From assembly GCA_029582165.1 (NCBI GenBank), contig CM055883.1:21802501-21866500 (forward strand): 64,000 nt of DNA. Direction: 5' to 3'. This stretch comes from Portulaca oleracea (taxonomy: Eukaryota > Streptophyta > Magnoliopsida > Caryophyllales > Portulacaceae). This document shows positions 12,028-24,900 of this stretch, in pieces; the stretch's first letter is position 1, and the number at the start of each line of letters is the position of its first letter. The position numbers were made by a program, and so were the translations under genes. Under the pieces are notes generated by a model. That model had not been told where the DNA came from and searched no databases. It was given only the letters and a program-made list of their open reading frames with translations.

Positions 12028-12046
12028 CTCCCCAGTGGAGTCGCCA
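12028..12046 (-). other. Primer binding site of the minus-strand family A element
   Basis: Read on the minus strand this is TGGCGACTCCACTGGGGAG, seven bases inside the LTR end. Its position and its match to the TGGCGACTC-type sites of Tat-lineage elements, as I remember them, support a tRNA primer site. The identity of the tRNA is not certain. A partial look-alike (GGTGGCGACTCCC) lies inside the LTR itself. Confidence 0.65.
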
Positions 12047-12954
12047 AAAATCCTGTGGACATATGTCCTCGCCGTTCGGGCTTTCGAACGTCCACGTTGG
12101 ATTGGAGTGTGATTCGGTGATTTGTGCTGGGGTTTAACCTTTGAAAACTCTTTAAGGAAATCTACCCTACATTTCATCAATAACATTTTGTAAAATCACT
12201 TTCCCTTTACTTATGCATTTTATGAGTCATTGAATTAAACCTTTAAGAGTGAACATCCACTTGTTCCAAACACTTCCAAATTTTATCCAATTTTCTCATT
12301 TAAATGTTAGGCTCGAAAGAGAAAGATTTATGCAAGTATTATTTAGAAATATAAGAAGGAAAACCCTAAAGTTGCATCGATACATTGTAAAACCACTTTA
12401 ACCATAGTTTATGCAATCCTCGATGTGTTTTATCGAAATGGGAGTCGCCACCCAACTTTTTAAGGAAAAATCCAAGAACAAACCAAAAGGAAAATAAAGA
12501 AAGACTCCGCCTGCGAAGCGCAAGAATGGATCTGGGGGTAAGGCTACGAACTCGAAAAGTAAACTTTAAGAGATCGCCTCTCACAAAAGGAAAGACGCTA
12601 CTAAAAGTTTAAGAATGTGCTTTTGATAAAGTTTGGAAGGGAGATAAATATGAACTTTATAGAATTATTTCATGGAACATGCAAAAGAATAAAAGAAAGA
12701 GAGATACATCATATACAACAATTTATTTACATAAAAGGGAAATACTTAAAAGCTCACATTGTGATCTTTCTTTAGGGAAGCCTTTCCTAGCCTTTGTTGT
12801 AGCTCCTTTGAATGCCTTGAATAACCCTCTTGAAGATGCCAAAATAGTGCCAAAAGTGGATGGAAAGAGTATGGAAAAGGAGGGTAAAAAGATGATAAAA
12901 AAGGGGTTTTTGTGAGATTTTGGGTGGTATAAGGTTAGGCTTTTGTGGTGTTTA

Positions 12955-15900
12955 TGTAACGCCCTGGAAATTTAAATCTATCATATCGATCAAAGTCAAA
13001 AATTAATTAGCAGCAGAAAGTTCTCAACTTATTATTCGGACTGGGCGTTACTGCCGTACCTCTTTCGAGATACAAGGCAAGCGAAAGGTTCTAACAAAAG
13101 TTAACTAATTGGTCCACAACCTAAAACAAAGTCTCAACATTAACTTTACTTAAACAAAAACTAGAATTTATTCTTGACTCATCTAACTTCACTTCCTCAC
13201 TTCGACGCCCCTTTTTATCCCCAAGTTACTGGTCCGTACATGAAAACAAAACATTTCACAAATGAGGGGGGAAAACCTCAGCAATACTACTCCTACGCAT
13301 TTATAAACATTTGCATAAACATTGGAACACATTTTATAGGGGGGTTACAATTCGAAATCTTGTGTGAAAACAACATAATAATTTCTTTCCATCAACTTTT
13401 AATAGCGGGCGGGGTTTCCACACTACCCCTCGGAGTCAAAGACTCGCAGAACATGATTCGGAGTCCCAAGGACTAGCATAAACAACATCATTCGACTGAT
13501 CAGCGCATCACTCATTTCTTTTCTTTTCTTATATTTCTTTTCTTTCTTTTCTTTCTTTCGGAGTTCCACGGACTCGCATAAATATTCCTATTCGACTGAT
13601 CAGCGCCTAACTCACATCCACAATACCAGGCATCACCTGGTCTCTTGACAGTCCCCCTCACAGGTTCCACCTGGTCTAAGGGGAGACTGCCCGAACCCGC
13701 TTTTTAACTCGTATCCGTCAGTTAGGTCCGGTTATCAAGATCCAATTCCTTTCATGTCATAACCAACTTTCCATAAAACTTTTAATGGAAAACCATCAAA
13801 CAAGCTCATTCCAAAATAGTACCAAAACCATCATAAACCCAAATCTCAAATAACGATAACATTTCAACAAAACAATTTTAACACTTTAATAAGGTCCCTT
13901 TGGGGAATGCATATTATATAAAATGCTTAAGGGCATTCACAGGGAATAGGATATAGTATTACCTGCAACTCAACTTCGTCCAACAAAAGAGACACGGAGC
14001 TCTACTTCGGAATCCTCGCTCAACCTAATAAAAGATTCTATAATTAACGCGTACTCTAACGATTTCTTAACAGCATAACTACCCTTCCCCAAATTATAAA
14101 ACGTTTCACTTAATCATGTGCCACATAAATTTCTAATCATAAACCTAATCAAGAATCACATTACTTAGTATCAAAGAATAACTAAAGAACCTTATTTTAT
14201 TTTCTTGCATGGCACTATTCACTATAATTACCAAAATGTCACTAGACATGCATTACACTACAATAGGTCCCTATTATCACATTTAATTAGTTACAACACA
14301 TATTTAAGGTTCCTAAACATGTTTCTAAGTCTCATGAGACAACCTTAAGAATACTACACATATGGTATACTTAATATAACATTTAACGACATAGAATTTT
14401 AAGACCACACACACTTATCAAAAATAACTTAATACAATAAAGAGAATTCTTCTAATATAATTTGATAAAAGTAGATTATATAATTTAGTAATCTCTTAGT
14501 CATAAAATAAGTTTTCCATAAGGTAACAACGTTAAGCTTTCCACCAAACTTCGTTAAAAAACTAACTTATACTTGACACATAAAAAGATAGTATAAATAT
14601 TAGATTGCACCAAAACTTGTAATATAAGAAGTAACTTTAATACTTGTAATAAAACTAAGTTTCGAACATTGTGAATTAATAATATTAATAATAGTAACAA
14701 GCTTAAAAACAATATCATCAAACTTGAATATAAAAGTAATGTTGACAATAGAATTCTATTCCTCAATAATTTGAAACACCCATAATATTACCTAGAACAA
14801 CTTCAAAGTAACACAAGACTTAGTAGTATTATCTTTTAAAATATTATTATTACTTAGAACTTTTTCCTATGAACAATCTTTAATGTCATAGGGTCATAAA
14901 ATACACCAAAATTGGTAACTTAGTAACATTTATAAAATAAGTTTCAAACTTGTAAAATCTATACTATTAATAATACAACGCTTGAAACTCAATATAACTT
15001 TAATAGTAATAATAATAATAATAATACGAGAATAATATGACACTTAAGAATAACTTGAAAACTTGATGATAATAATAATACGAAAAGCTACTAGTAACAC
15101 CAAACTTAATAATATTATTATGAAAACTTGATAATAATAATAATAATATGAACAACTTAGTAACCTTGATAATAGGATTTAATAATTTTAAAAGTAAAAG
15201 AGTACTTTTTGCTAATATGAACTTCAAAATAACATTAAGACTTAGTAATGATATTTATTATTATACCTCAAAATAATATTACTTAGTAATATTAAACTTC
15301 CAAAATAACCTTAAACTTAATAATATAGTAAACATGAGAACATAATATTAACCTAACTTTATAACAATAAAACAACATCTAGTAACAACATGAAATTTGA
15401 TATTAACCTAACTTAGCAATAATAATACTAACATTGATAATTTCTAATAACATTATTATAACTAAAAGCAACATATAGTCTTATAATCACATGATCAACA
15501 CATAAAACTTCACTAATAAAACCCTAATACCAAACTTTAATATACATTGACATATTAAACATGATTTTCATATTATCAACTAATAAATAACATTAGTAAA
15601 CTAAAACTTGATTAAACTGACCCTAATACAACTAAACCCATATTAACATGTAGAGAGAGAAAAAGAGAGAGGAAGCACAAACAATGGGTCCAAGCTAGAA
15701 GAGGTGGGTCCGGTGGCTTGGGGCGGTGGGGTTCGGCGACTCACCGGGTGGCGGCGGTGGTCGGCGCGAACTCCGGTGGGCCGTCGGTGGCGGCAACGGG
15801 GTGGTGTGGTGCAACTAGGGCAAGAGGGAGGAAAGGGAAAAAGGAGAGAGAGAGGGGGTTTGGGGGTGGTGTTTTGGGGCGGTTTCCGGCGGCGGTGAGG

Positions 15901-16616
15901 CGGCGGTCGTGCTGCGGTGGTGTACGGCGGACTGGTGTTGGTGTATGGTGGCGGAGTGAAGTAGAGCATGGTGACTAGGGTGGTGGTGTGTTGGGGTGAA
16001 TGGGAGGTTGGGGATCGGTTTCTTGGCGTCGGTTGGCGGCGGAAAAAGGCGGCGGTCGGAAAAAGGAGGGGAAAGGAGGAGGAGGTCGAACGAGGGGAGG
16101 AGGGTGATGGTGGTTGTGGGTGGTGCCTGGCGTCGAGCAGCAGTAGTATTAGAAGAAGAAGAGGGAGGAGAGAGAAAGAGAGAGGGAGAGGGAGGGAATA
16201 GGGGGCTGACAAGTGGCAGCCTGGGATTGGGGGGTACAAGGTATACACGGATAGTGGGGGAATTGCAACCAAAATCAGAATCCGTTACCAAAAATCAGAT
16301 AATTTTTGTGGGTGATGTCACCCTCAATGACATCATAAATCACCCAAAAATAAAGGAAAAATATATAATGTATATCCATTAATTCATTTCAGCAAAATCC
16401 CAAATAAACAGATAAAATAATTCTCACAACTGATAAAAGATTTTTCACCCGATATCCCAAAAATTCCTAACTGATATTTTTAGAACTCTAAAAATTATTA
16501 CAAAAACACTCGCGGTCCTAAAAGCTCCGTGTGATCAACAGGTAAACATATAATGAATAAAGTCATGTTTTTATCATCTTAACGGTATTTCTACTGGTAT
16601 TTTCCGGGGTTTTACA
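12955..16616 (-). mobile_element. Family B solo LTR (3662 bp) with target duplication
   Basis: On the minus strand it runs TGTAAAACCCCGG to CCAGGGCGTTACA, the same ends as the LTRs at 51368-55015 and 61071-63585. It is flanked on both sides by GTTTA (12950-12954 and 16617-16621), a perfect 5-bp target duplication. With no interior sequence, this is a solo LTR left by recombination between the two LTRs of a full element. It holds the complete LTR architecture, while both LTRs at 51-63 kb are rearranged. The proline-rich frames at 15643-16291 belong to the C-rich, GC-biased part of the LTR and are not genes. Confidence 0.92.
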
Positions 16617-16842
16617 GTTTATATAAGGATGGATAAGATGAGGGCTTAGAGGCTTAAGGTAGGATAGGATAAGAGATTATGGAGTTAAGAAAGTGGTGGA
16701 AAGATGATAGGAGTCGTGGTAGAATGGTGATACTAGAATAGAGATTAAGGAGTGATGAGAGGAATGAGAGTATGGATGAATGGGAGTGTAGGAGAGGAAG
16801 AATGGGTGAATGATTGAGTGAGTTTAGATTCTACAAGAGGGG

Positions 16843-16850
16843 TATTTATA
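16843..16850 (-). promoter_or_regulatory. TATA box of the minus-strand family A LTR
   Basis: It reads TATAAATA on the minus strand, in the same context as the plus-strand copy (AAAGCCTATAAATAC). Confidence 0.55.
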
Positions 16851-17910
16851 GGCTTTAGGAGGGAGTAGATACATGTGCACATACATGCATTCTCTCCATT
16901 GGTAGCAACCAGTCAACAAGCACAGAAAACTAGGGTGGCAAGGAGGGGTGTCTTGGAGTGGACGGTGGCACGTGGTGGATGAATTTATGTTATGAACAAG
17001 ATGAAGGCCGACCGGCCTTGGGAAATGGAGGCTTGAATCAATCTTAGTTCATGTATTCTTGGACGGTGAGGGTTTGAATGGAATGCATTCGAAGTCAGCT
17101 GTTTACACCATGGACGGTGGGGGTTTATATGAGCTCAAATGAGTGCTTTTGTGATTTGAACTTGAGACTTATTTGGAGCTTCCTTGCATGTGTCCTTTAC
17201 ATAATTTATGCGTAGTATGCATGGCTAAATGAAGCTTGTTGCTTACGTAAAGATCGTGCATACAATAGGCGAGATCATCCACATGTAACGATGCATGCGT
17301 TTTTATCCGAATTTGTGCATGTAGAGTGCATGCGAGCAAGTGTCCCGGCTTATCCTTGGCTTGGCTTGGCTTGGCTTGGCTTCCCTAGTTTTCCTTTTTC
17401 TAACTAAGTTACATAAAGATGAAATAATAAAAATTACATTAACGGTATACAAAAACTATGCTAAAATTCGATGTATGAACTAACTTATCGACCAACTTCT
17501 TTTTCTTTATTTTTTCTTCATTTATATAGATATACTATATGTTTATGTGTCAAAATCTGGTGTCGATAGTTGCATATATACAATGTACACTAGAATGATT
17601 CTAAATATGCTCAATATGTGTACACCTTCTCAATAATGTAACTAGCATTTGGATATGGTACCATTTACAATGATTTGGCCAATGATAACCAATAATTACA
17701 ACTCATCACTTTATAATCATCCGTTAGTATTGTCGGGTTAGCGCGTGCAAAGCATGCACTGGACCGACTAGTTTTATAAATGACACATGGAGTAATACAT
17801 AAGATGTCAACTAGGATAAAAGAAAGAATTGTTAATGAGACATAAATGTTAGCTACATAGATACCATCCATAATGAAATAAATAGAGTTTAATATAAATT
17901 TGAAGAGTTA

Positions 17911-18109
17911 CTCCCTCCGTCCCAAATTAATTGACACTTTGACTATTTTGTCTGTTAATGATTTACAAATTATAATGAGTTATAATATGAAATTGTTTCC
18001 ATTATAATTTTTAATAAATTATCTTTCTACTGACGGTAATTTCATATTGTTTGAATAATTAACGGTCAAAATTTAGTCAAAGTATCGATTAATTTTGGGA
18101 CATAGGGAG
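17911..18109. mobile_element. Stowaway MITE
   Basis: It begins CTCCCTCCGTCCCAAATTAA and ends in the inverted counterpart, TTAATTTTGGGACATAGGGAG, trimmed by a few mismatches. It is flanked by TA on both sides (17909-17910 and 18110-18111). This terminal motif and TA target are diagnostic of plant Stowaway elements mobilised by mariner-type transposases. Length is 199 bp. Confidence 0.92.
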
Positions 18110-18388
18110 TATAAATCATGTGAAAATACAATTTGATGCTCCATATACTATTTATTTAGTGTGAAATTGTAGGAAACAAATTCATATGAATTTAGCTAAT
18201 AAATTATAATAACAAGGATGGTATATACATGTATATCGTGACCAGAAAATGATTATATCTTAATCAGGCACATGAAATGATTTAATTATAAGTACGAACA
18301 AATATTGTTAAAGTACTTTATACAAGAATTTAAAAAATGTTTTTTTTAATAATTTGATTAACAAAAGAAAAATAAGATTTTCAATTAT

Positions 18389-18548
18389 GGGGGTGTTTGC
18401 CAACCAACTGTTGCCTTTTAATTTTTTGGTTGTTGGCTATTTTGTTAGCTGTTTGACTTTTGACTGTTTTGTTAGCTGTTTTTGTTGGCTTTTTTTGTTA
18501 ACTGTTTGTGTAAAAAGTCATCCAAAAAGCTAGACGCCAAACACCCCC
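18389..18548. mobile_element. Small MITE with GGGGGTGTTTG ends
   Basis: The terminal inverted repeat GGGGGTGTTTG (18389-18399) matches CAAACACCCCC (18538-18548) perfectly. The interior is T-rich with repeated TTGTTAGCTGTTT. Such ends are common in plant hAT-like MITEs. An 8-bp target duplication is not clear. Confidence 0.75.
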
Positions 18549-19151
18549 TATATGATTGAACAATAGCTATGAAAATATTACAATTAGAATAAATTATAAG
18601 AATATTTAATACAATTGGTTATATTAATCCACTTAAATATGAAGATATAACTTATATATATTTTTTTATCTTAGTATTACTTATCAATCATCAAAATTTG
18701 TAAGGAGAAAAAGACTGATAAATATATATGAAGCATGGCCATTTCAAAATATTTTTATATTAGACAAAATATTTATAGAAGTATCAAACAATGCACTTAT
18801 TTGATGAGATGATTGATGAAATAAAAACTTAATTTTAATTATAAACAAAATATTTAATATTTGCAAAAATTCAATTAAAAAATTCAATATTATCTAACAT
18901 TAATGGATTTATATATAAAAATAATAATACTCAAAAAATTTCAAAAGTGCAAAAAGACACAACAATTGTTCACTAATATGATATTCATTTTAATCTACGA
19001 AAATAAAAATATTATTAAGTTATATATATCATTATAAAAAATATATATTTTCTTATCACAGTAATAACATTTTAAAAAATAAAATAATTAATCGTAAAAC
19101 TAATATTGATAGCATTTAGAGATCGAGGGGCTCCACAATAAAATAAAATAA

Positions 19152-19346
19152 AATAAAGCGAAGAAGAAGCTATCACTAGGAGGTGGGGCTATTTCATCTA
19201 GCATGGTGGTAGACCCGATGGTGAATGCAAACTTGGAGCTATTCAAGCGCAAAGCCTCATACATGGAATCGGCATACAATGGCAACAAAAAACACCCAAA
19301 CCCTATGGATGGCGGAGAGGCGGATGCTGCAGCGCAGCACCGCTGA
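19152..19346 (+). pseudogene. LINE ORF1, C-terminal fragment
   Basis: An open frame of about 64 codons from 19152 ends with TGA at 19344-19346. It contains NANLELFKRKA and ends AAAQHR. It stops six bases before the ORF2 ATG, the tight spacing typical of plant L1 elements. The nucleic-acid-binding zinc knuckle of ORF1 lies further upstream and is missing. The A/T-rich AAATAAAATAAAATAAA just upstream marks the 5' truncation. Confidence 0.65.
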
Positions 19347-20525
19347 GCCCAATGAGTCTCGTCGCTTTAAACTGTCGGGGACTCAGTGACCCCCAAGAAG
19401 GAAAATGATTTGCTGGGCTTTATCCGTAAATCAAAGCCAACTCTTGTCTTCCTTTCGGAGACAAAACATAGCGTCACGAAGATGAACTCCGTAAAACAAA
19501 GATTGAATGTTTTTCAAGGTTTATGTGTTGACAACCAGGGTAGGTCAGGAGGGATTGCTTTGTTCTGGCTCAAGGAGATCCAAGTGTCTTGCTCTCGTAT
19601 TCGAGCCATCACATAAACGTCGTTGTCGATGACGGTTTGGGAACATCGCCTTGGAGATTCACATACCTATATGGTTGGCCGCAAGCCCATGCAAAATTGA
19701 AGACTTGTCGGCTTGTAGAGTGATGGAAATCAGCCCACGCCTATTCCCCTAAGCCCAATCAAGAAGGCCCAAGTTAAATACAATTATAAAGATAGGGTCT
19801 TTCAAGAAGGAAATCCAACTAGGCCCAGCCCAATCAAGGAGATATTGTTCAAGGTAGAGGTCCGAAGGCCCATTCACATGGTTTGCATCCTATGGCAAGA
19901 TGATGTCCAAACATCCTAGGAAGGAACAAGATTACGCCAACCAAGCCCAAGGAGCCCAAGTTCACCTCCAAAGGTCCATTTACAAGTTCAAGTAAAGTTC
20001 ACATTTTGATCATTTCAGTTTTGAATTTCACAGTGTTGATCTTTTGGATGTAACTTTATTTTAGTAGCTTTTAATTGTTTTATGGTGATTTTTAATATCT
20101 TTATAGTTTTGAGTCATGTAAGATGCCAAGTAAGTTATAAACTTGAGCATCAAGTCATAGGAGTCTAGATTAGTCTAGAACACTCTCAAATGTTCTAGAA
20201 TGTTCTAGAAGGTCTAGTGTGTGTGTGTGTGTGTTAGGCGTGTGATTAGTTGTTTTGGCGCCAAGAATTAGTTAGTATCCTAGATTAGGTTGACTTATTT
20301 TGTAACTAATCCATCTTGGATTAGGAAAGCCAATTCCAATTAGGATAAGGTTGTTGTAACAAACTCCCCTTAGGAAAAGAAATCATAATCCAAGGGAGAG
20401 TAGTATAGATAAGGCATCTAGGACTAGGAAACCTTGGCTTGCACGCCAAGTTAGAGTATTCCTAATCATATTAGGTTGGCTTGCACGCCAATTAGAGAGT
20501 CATAGTCCATATAGAACTGTTTTAG

Positions 20526-20533
20526 TATAAATA
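20526..20533 (+). promoter_or_regulatory. TATA box of family C LTR
   Basis: TATAAATA occurs in the shared context AGTATAAATAGCTAGGCTTG, also present at 43264-43271 in the second copy. It is likely the U3 promoter of the family. Confidence 0.6.
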
Positions 20534-20569
20534 GCTAGGCTTGTAGCCTTTCAAAGGCAACCCGTTTAT

Positions 20570-21940
20570 CTGATGGAGACCATCCAGCAAGTCCAGTAGC
20601 AGTTCAAGCATCACCAACAGCACCAGACCAGGAGTATGGAGATGATTCAGCAACAGCAGCAGCTCGAGCAGCTTCTACATCATCTTCATCACCCAAGGAG
20701 GTTACACCAGCAGCTTCAGTACCAGCATTGACAGCAACAAGCCTTGCTGAACCAAACTCAACAGTTGTTGGAGCATTTCCAATAGAAACAACAGGCTTCC
20801 ATTCTCAGCAGCAGTTCAATGAGTCCACAGCAGCCACCAGTCCACTAACATCATCCATCCAGGCTTGCTACACCTTGGTAAGACATGTTCTGGCTAGCAC
20901 AACCACTCATTCCACCAACATCGGTCACTCAGGCCAATTCCAGTTCCAAGCAGCATCAGTCCAAGCAAGCATCTTTCTCAATTCTGTATCTTTGAATTGA
21001 GTGAGATTCGGCATGAGGCCCCCAGGAGTTTTTTGTTCCTTGACATGCTTTTTCCAAGGACAAGTCAAGTTCCAGCATGATCGAGCAAGGAAGCATTAAG
21101 TTGCAGGCACCAGAACACACAATCCCAAAATGATTGTTTGTTATCAGTTTTTCCAGAACCTCAATTCTGAGGCCAAGTTATTTTTGTTCAGCTACAATGA
21201 GGGTTATTTAATTCTTTCCTAGCCTTCCTTAAGTTATTCAGATTATATCTAACTTAAGAAAAGCCCGGGAAAGTTACTGAAGTAACTTAGGATTACCCTC
21301 CCAGCTAGGAAAGGCCCTGATTGGCTGAAATTGCCAACCTTTGGGGTTTTGGTCCAATCAGAAGCCAGCATTGCTTTTCCTTTCATTTTTCAAATAGTAT
21401 CCGGATGATATTAGCTAGAATAGCATGTAATGTAATGTATTTGTTTTAGTTAAGCAGCTAGATTACAAGGGAGATTAGCAGTTTACTTTAATTAAGTGCC
21501 TTTAATCAAAATGTTTAGGATTAGCTAGTGATGTAATCAGCAGCTTGCAAACTAATCAGTGATATTTTCAATAACATTCTGAGCGCCTTAGTTGAGCCTC
21601 TCGTTTGTGAGTGTCAACAAACTCTCATTTGGTTGAATCTACTTCAGTATCCAAGAGTTGGCAACCTGGTGGTGTGTGTAGAGCTTACTTGCTTCAGTGG
21701 TGGTGTGCCTGTATCTGCTGAGGTAACTAAGTCCTTGCCCTTGTGTTTATCATGTGGTGTGCCTATATCAGAGTGAACACAAGTCTGTCCTTTTAATTCC
21801 TTGTTGGGTTGTCATCTATTCCAGCTAATTGCATTCAATTAGCTTTGTTTAAAGTCAACAACAGTGTGTGTGTTTTGTGTGGTGTTTTGTAAGTTTAATA
21901 CTCTGATCTTTGTGAGCTTGCATACATCATTATCAACCAT
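20570..21940 (+). other. Extra segment specific to the long family C LTR
   Basis: Absent from the 42548-44154 copy. The first part (20580-20960) is rich in CAG/CAA triplets and, read in one frame, gives glutamine/histidine-rich runs broken by stops. The later part (about 21600-21790) repeats, with divergence, the GGCAACC-AAGTGG, AGAGCTT and GTGTTTCTGTA phrases of the module at 22020-22130. It may be an internal duplication plus captured sequence. No function is assigned. Confidence 0.5.
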
Positions 21941-24900
21941 GAATAGAATCAAGCTTTTAGCTTATCCTTGAGTGTTTCGTGAAGAACCTCGTCTAACCTC
22001 TTCTATTGTATCTTAGCTTGGCAACCAAGTGGTTTAGGAAGAGCTTGAACCCTGATCCTAGAAGGTGTTTCTGTAACTATGATAAAGGTCAAGTTAGCCC
22101 TAGGGTTTCTTTCTTGTGGTGTTTCTGTATCAAGATAGATCCCTTGAACTATCTTGTTATTATCTTTCTATCAATATAGTTAAGATAATAACTTCTTATC
22201 TTTCTATCAATATAGTTAAGATAAACCCTACATTCTTTCTCACTCATCAATCACGTCACCCTCCTCCTTCCCTCTCACTTTCTCAATTCGTCCACTCTCT
22301 CCCTCTCTCACAAAAGAACCCTAACAAACTCCCTCTCTCTCCATAACAAACTTCCTCTCTCTTTCTTTCTCAAGGCCTCACGCAAAACAACCCTTCTCCC
22401 CCCTTCCATATTCACGTCACTCCTCCCATTTTCCCTATTCAAGAAACAATCTTTCTTGTTCTTTGAATCCACAAAAGTCCTCACGAAAAAAGAGCCTTCC
22501 ATAGATCCTGGTTTCACGTGAATTTCTCCTCTCTTTCATCCATCGTCACGTGAAGTACCCCTATTCCCTAGTTGGTTGCACGTGTAATGATTATTACTGG
22601 ATCAAGAATCATTCTTTTGGTCCCATAATACATCATGGAGGATCTTTGCCCTCGATCTCACCTTCCATGGCTTCTGGGAGCAGACATAAATGAAGTTCTC
22701 TTCAATTATGAAAAGCTTGGAGGGCCCCCTAGACCACAATCCATCCTTGATACTTTTAATGAGGTTTTCACAGAATGTGGCCTAGCAGATCTGGGATACA
22801 AAGGCTACCCTTTTACTTGGTAGAATGGGTGGGATTGAGCTAACTTGGTAGAGGAGCACCTTGATCGTTTCCTTTGTAACGTGGATTGGAACACTCTTTT
22901 TCCAAAAGCAGTTGTGACACATATAGAGGAAACGCTCTCGAACCACTCACAATCCGACTCAACCTAAATATTGTGAATCGAGGCACTCACCCAGGAGGCA
23001 AACATTATTATTTTGAGAACATTTGGGCAATGAATGAGTCTTGTGAGTCCCTCATTACCAATGCTTGGAACACGGTTATTGGGGGGAACACTTGCTCGGA
23101 TTGTATGGTGTGTTTGGAGAGATGCAAGTCCGCACTAGTGGAGTGGGCTGCCAATAATTTCGGAAATGTCCAGCGAGCTATTAAAAAGACACAAGCTGCA
23201 CTATGGAAAGCTGGTAATGCGCGGGAGCGAAAAACATTGCGTACCAAGTTGAAGGAGCTCCAAAGCCATGAAGAGATGATGTGGTGGCAAAGAGCGAAGA
23301 AGGATTTTCTAGCATATGGAGATAAGAACTGTTTCAACGAAAAGCATCTACTCGCAGGAATGTGAACACCATAACTTAATCTAAAGATGACAGTGGAAAT
23401 ACGTTTACGACCCCTGAGGAGTTCGGACAACTTTTCCTTGATTGATATGGCAAGCTTTATGCATCCGAAGGACCTCAATATGTGGACGACATTTTTCAAA
23501 TGATCACGCCAAAGGTAACAGAGGTTATAAGTCTGGCCCTTATGGCGCCATACACCAGAAATGAAATTAAGTCGGCAGTGTTCCAAATGCACCCGAGTAA
23601 GAATCTTGGCCCTCACGGTTTCAATCCATATTTTTATCAACAATTTTGGCATGTTATTGAGAAGGATGTCTCCTTAGCGGTGTTGGACATTTTGAATGGT
23701 GGTGTCTTTCCAGAGGGTTTAAACCATACCTTGATTGCGCTTATTCCAAAGACAAAAAAAATCCTAATATTGTTATGGACTTTCATCCCATAAGCCTTGC
23801 AAATGTTCGGGTTAAGGTTGCTACAAAAACCATTGCCAATCGCCTCAAAAACCATCTCCCGGACATGATCTCAGAGGCTCAACGCAGTTTCGTGAAGGGC
23901 GAACTTATAAGTGACAATATCCTGGTTGTGTATGAGCTTTTTCACCATATTCAGTGTCGCCCAGGCACGAATGGGTATATGTCAATAAAGTTGGATATGA
24001 GGAAGGCGTTCGATAGGGTCGAATGGAGCTCTTTCACCATATGCGTCTTGATCAAGTTGGGCTTTAGCAAACAGTGGGTGGAGACAGTTATGCACTTTGT
24101 GGAGTCGGCTACTTTTTCATTCCTGATCAACGGGGTGCCGAGGGGTCGTCCCACTCCTACGCAAGCCTTCGCCAAGGTGACCCACTCTCGCCTTTTTTAT
24201 TTGCCATTATTACTGTGGGCATATCTGCTCTTTTTCCAGAATGCGATTCAAACTAGCTCTCTTCAGGGTATACAAATTTGTCGAGATACACCGGTCATCT
24301 CTCAACTTTTATTTGCAGATGATACTATTCTCTTTGTCGGGCAACTGAGGACCAAGCGCATCAGATTAAGCGGCTCCTGCATATGTATGAGATGGCCTCG
24401 GGGCAGCAGGTAAACTATAACAAGACCGATGTTGTTTTTCACAAGCATGCTAACCAATCATGCAGGGAGGCGATTAAAGCGATTTTAGACATCAGGGAGG
24501 TCTTATCCCATGATAATTACTTGGGGCTTCCTACTAGAGTGGGAAGATCCAAATATAAAGATATTCTCTATGTCAAGGACATGGTGATTAAAAGGTTGAC
24601 AAGCTGGGATGACCGCTTTCTATCCTGAGCTGGGCGAGAGGTTATTATTAAGGTTGTAGCGCAAGCCATGTCGGTCTATGGTATGAGTACCTTCAAGCTC
24701 CCAGCTAGCCTTTGTAACGACATCCAGTGAGCCATCCCCAAATATTGGTGGGGCGCCAAGCAAAACGAGCGGAAAATGCATTGGTTAAGTATGAAGCATT
24801 TGTGTATGAGCAAACACTCGGGTGGTATGGGTTTTAGAAATATGGAGGATTTTAACTTGGCTTAACTGGCAAAGAAAGTGTGGCGCTTGTGGAGGAATCC

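Larger units (their letters stand above)
5740..12053 (-). mobile_element. Interior of the minus-strand family A element, non-coding and repeat-rich
   Basis: This stretch lies downstream, in minus-strand sense, of the 5' LTR and primer binding site at 12028-12046. No gag or pol domain is visible on either strand. It holds pyrimidine/purine-biased DNA at 6170-6400 and 6800-6850, a field of degenerate short repeats (7380-8990), a 30-bp class repeat, a CACATR array and an A-B-C higher-order repeat (9005-11525). The absence of coding sequence over 6.3 kb suggests a non-autonomous derivative or the 5' untranslated region of a very large element. The plus-strand family A copy appears to have inserted into it. 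Confidence 0.55.
12054..17568 (-). repeat. Family A 5' LTR, minus strand, interrupted by a solo LTR
   Basis: On the minus strand the LTR starts at 17568 (TATCGACACC, a slightly mutated form of TGTAGACACC) and ends TGTCCACA at 12054. Without the inserted 3667 bp (solo LTR plus one target copy) it is about 1848 bp, close to the plus-strand copy. The TATA box at 16843-16850 matches that of the other copy. Confidence 0.78.
17569..19151. other. AT-rich spacer with two MITEs
   Basis: Strongly AT-rich DNA with no supported gene. Two inverted-repeat elements (17911-18109 and 18389-18548) are described separately. The remainder (18550-19130) consists of A/T runs with nothing recognisable. Confidence 0.6.
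19721..22635 (+). mobile_element. Family C solo LTR (2915 bp) inside the LINE
   Basis: It starts TGATGGAAATCAGCCCA and ends ATAATACATCA. It is flanked by TAGAG (19716-19720) and TGGAG (22636-22640), a 5-bp target duplication with one later change; removing the insert restores the LINE endonuclease reading. It matches the shorter member at 42548-44154 along both ends, with a shared TATA box (20526-20533 here). It carries about 1.35 kb not present in the other copy (about 20570-21940), including a CAG-rich stretch at 20580-20960 and a second diverged copy of the downstream module. Confidence 0.85.

Noticed and set aside
12028..12046. Possible tRNA gene fragments at the primer binding sites (also 46978 and 55019)
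   Set aside because: Only the short complement of a tRNA 3' end is present, next to LTR edges; no cloverleaf is possible.
15643..16382. Proline/serine-rich frames of 128-209 codons on both strands, with counterparts at 51693-52237, 53720-54125 and 61396-61678
   Set aside because: They lie in the GC-rich part of the family B LTR, are not conserved in frame between LTR copies and overlap each other on both strands.
20728..21000. 90-codon frame in the family C LTR
   Set aside because: It is part of the CAG-rich insert; neighbouring frames give the Q-rich reading and all are broken by stops.
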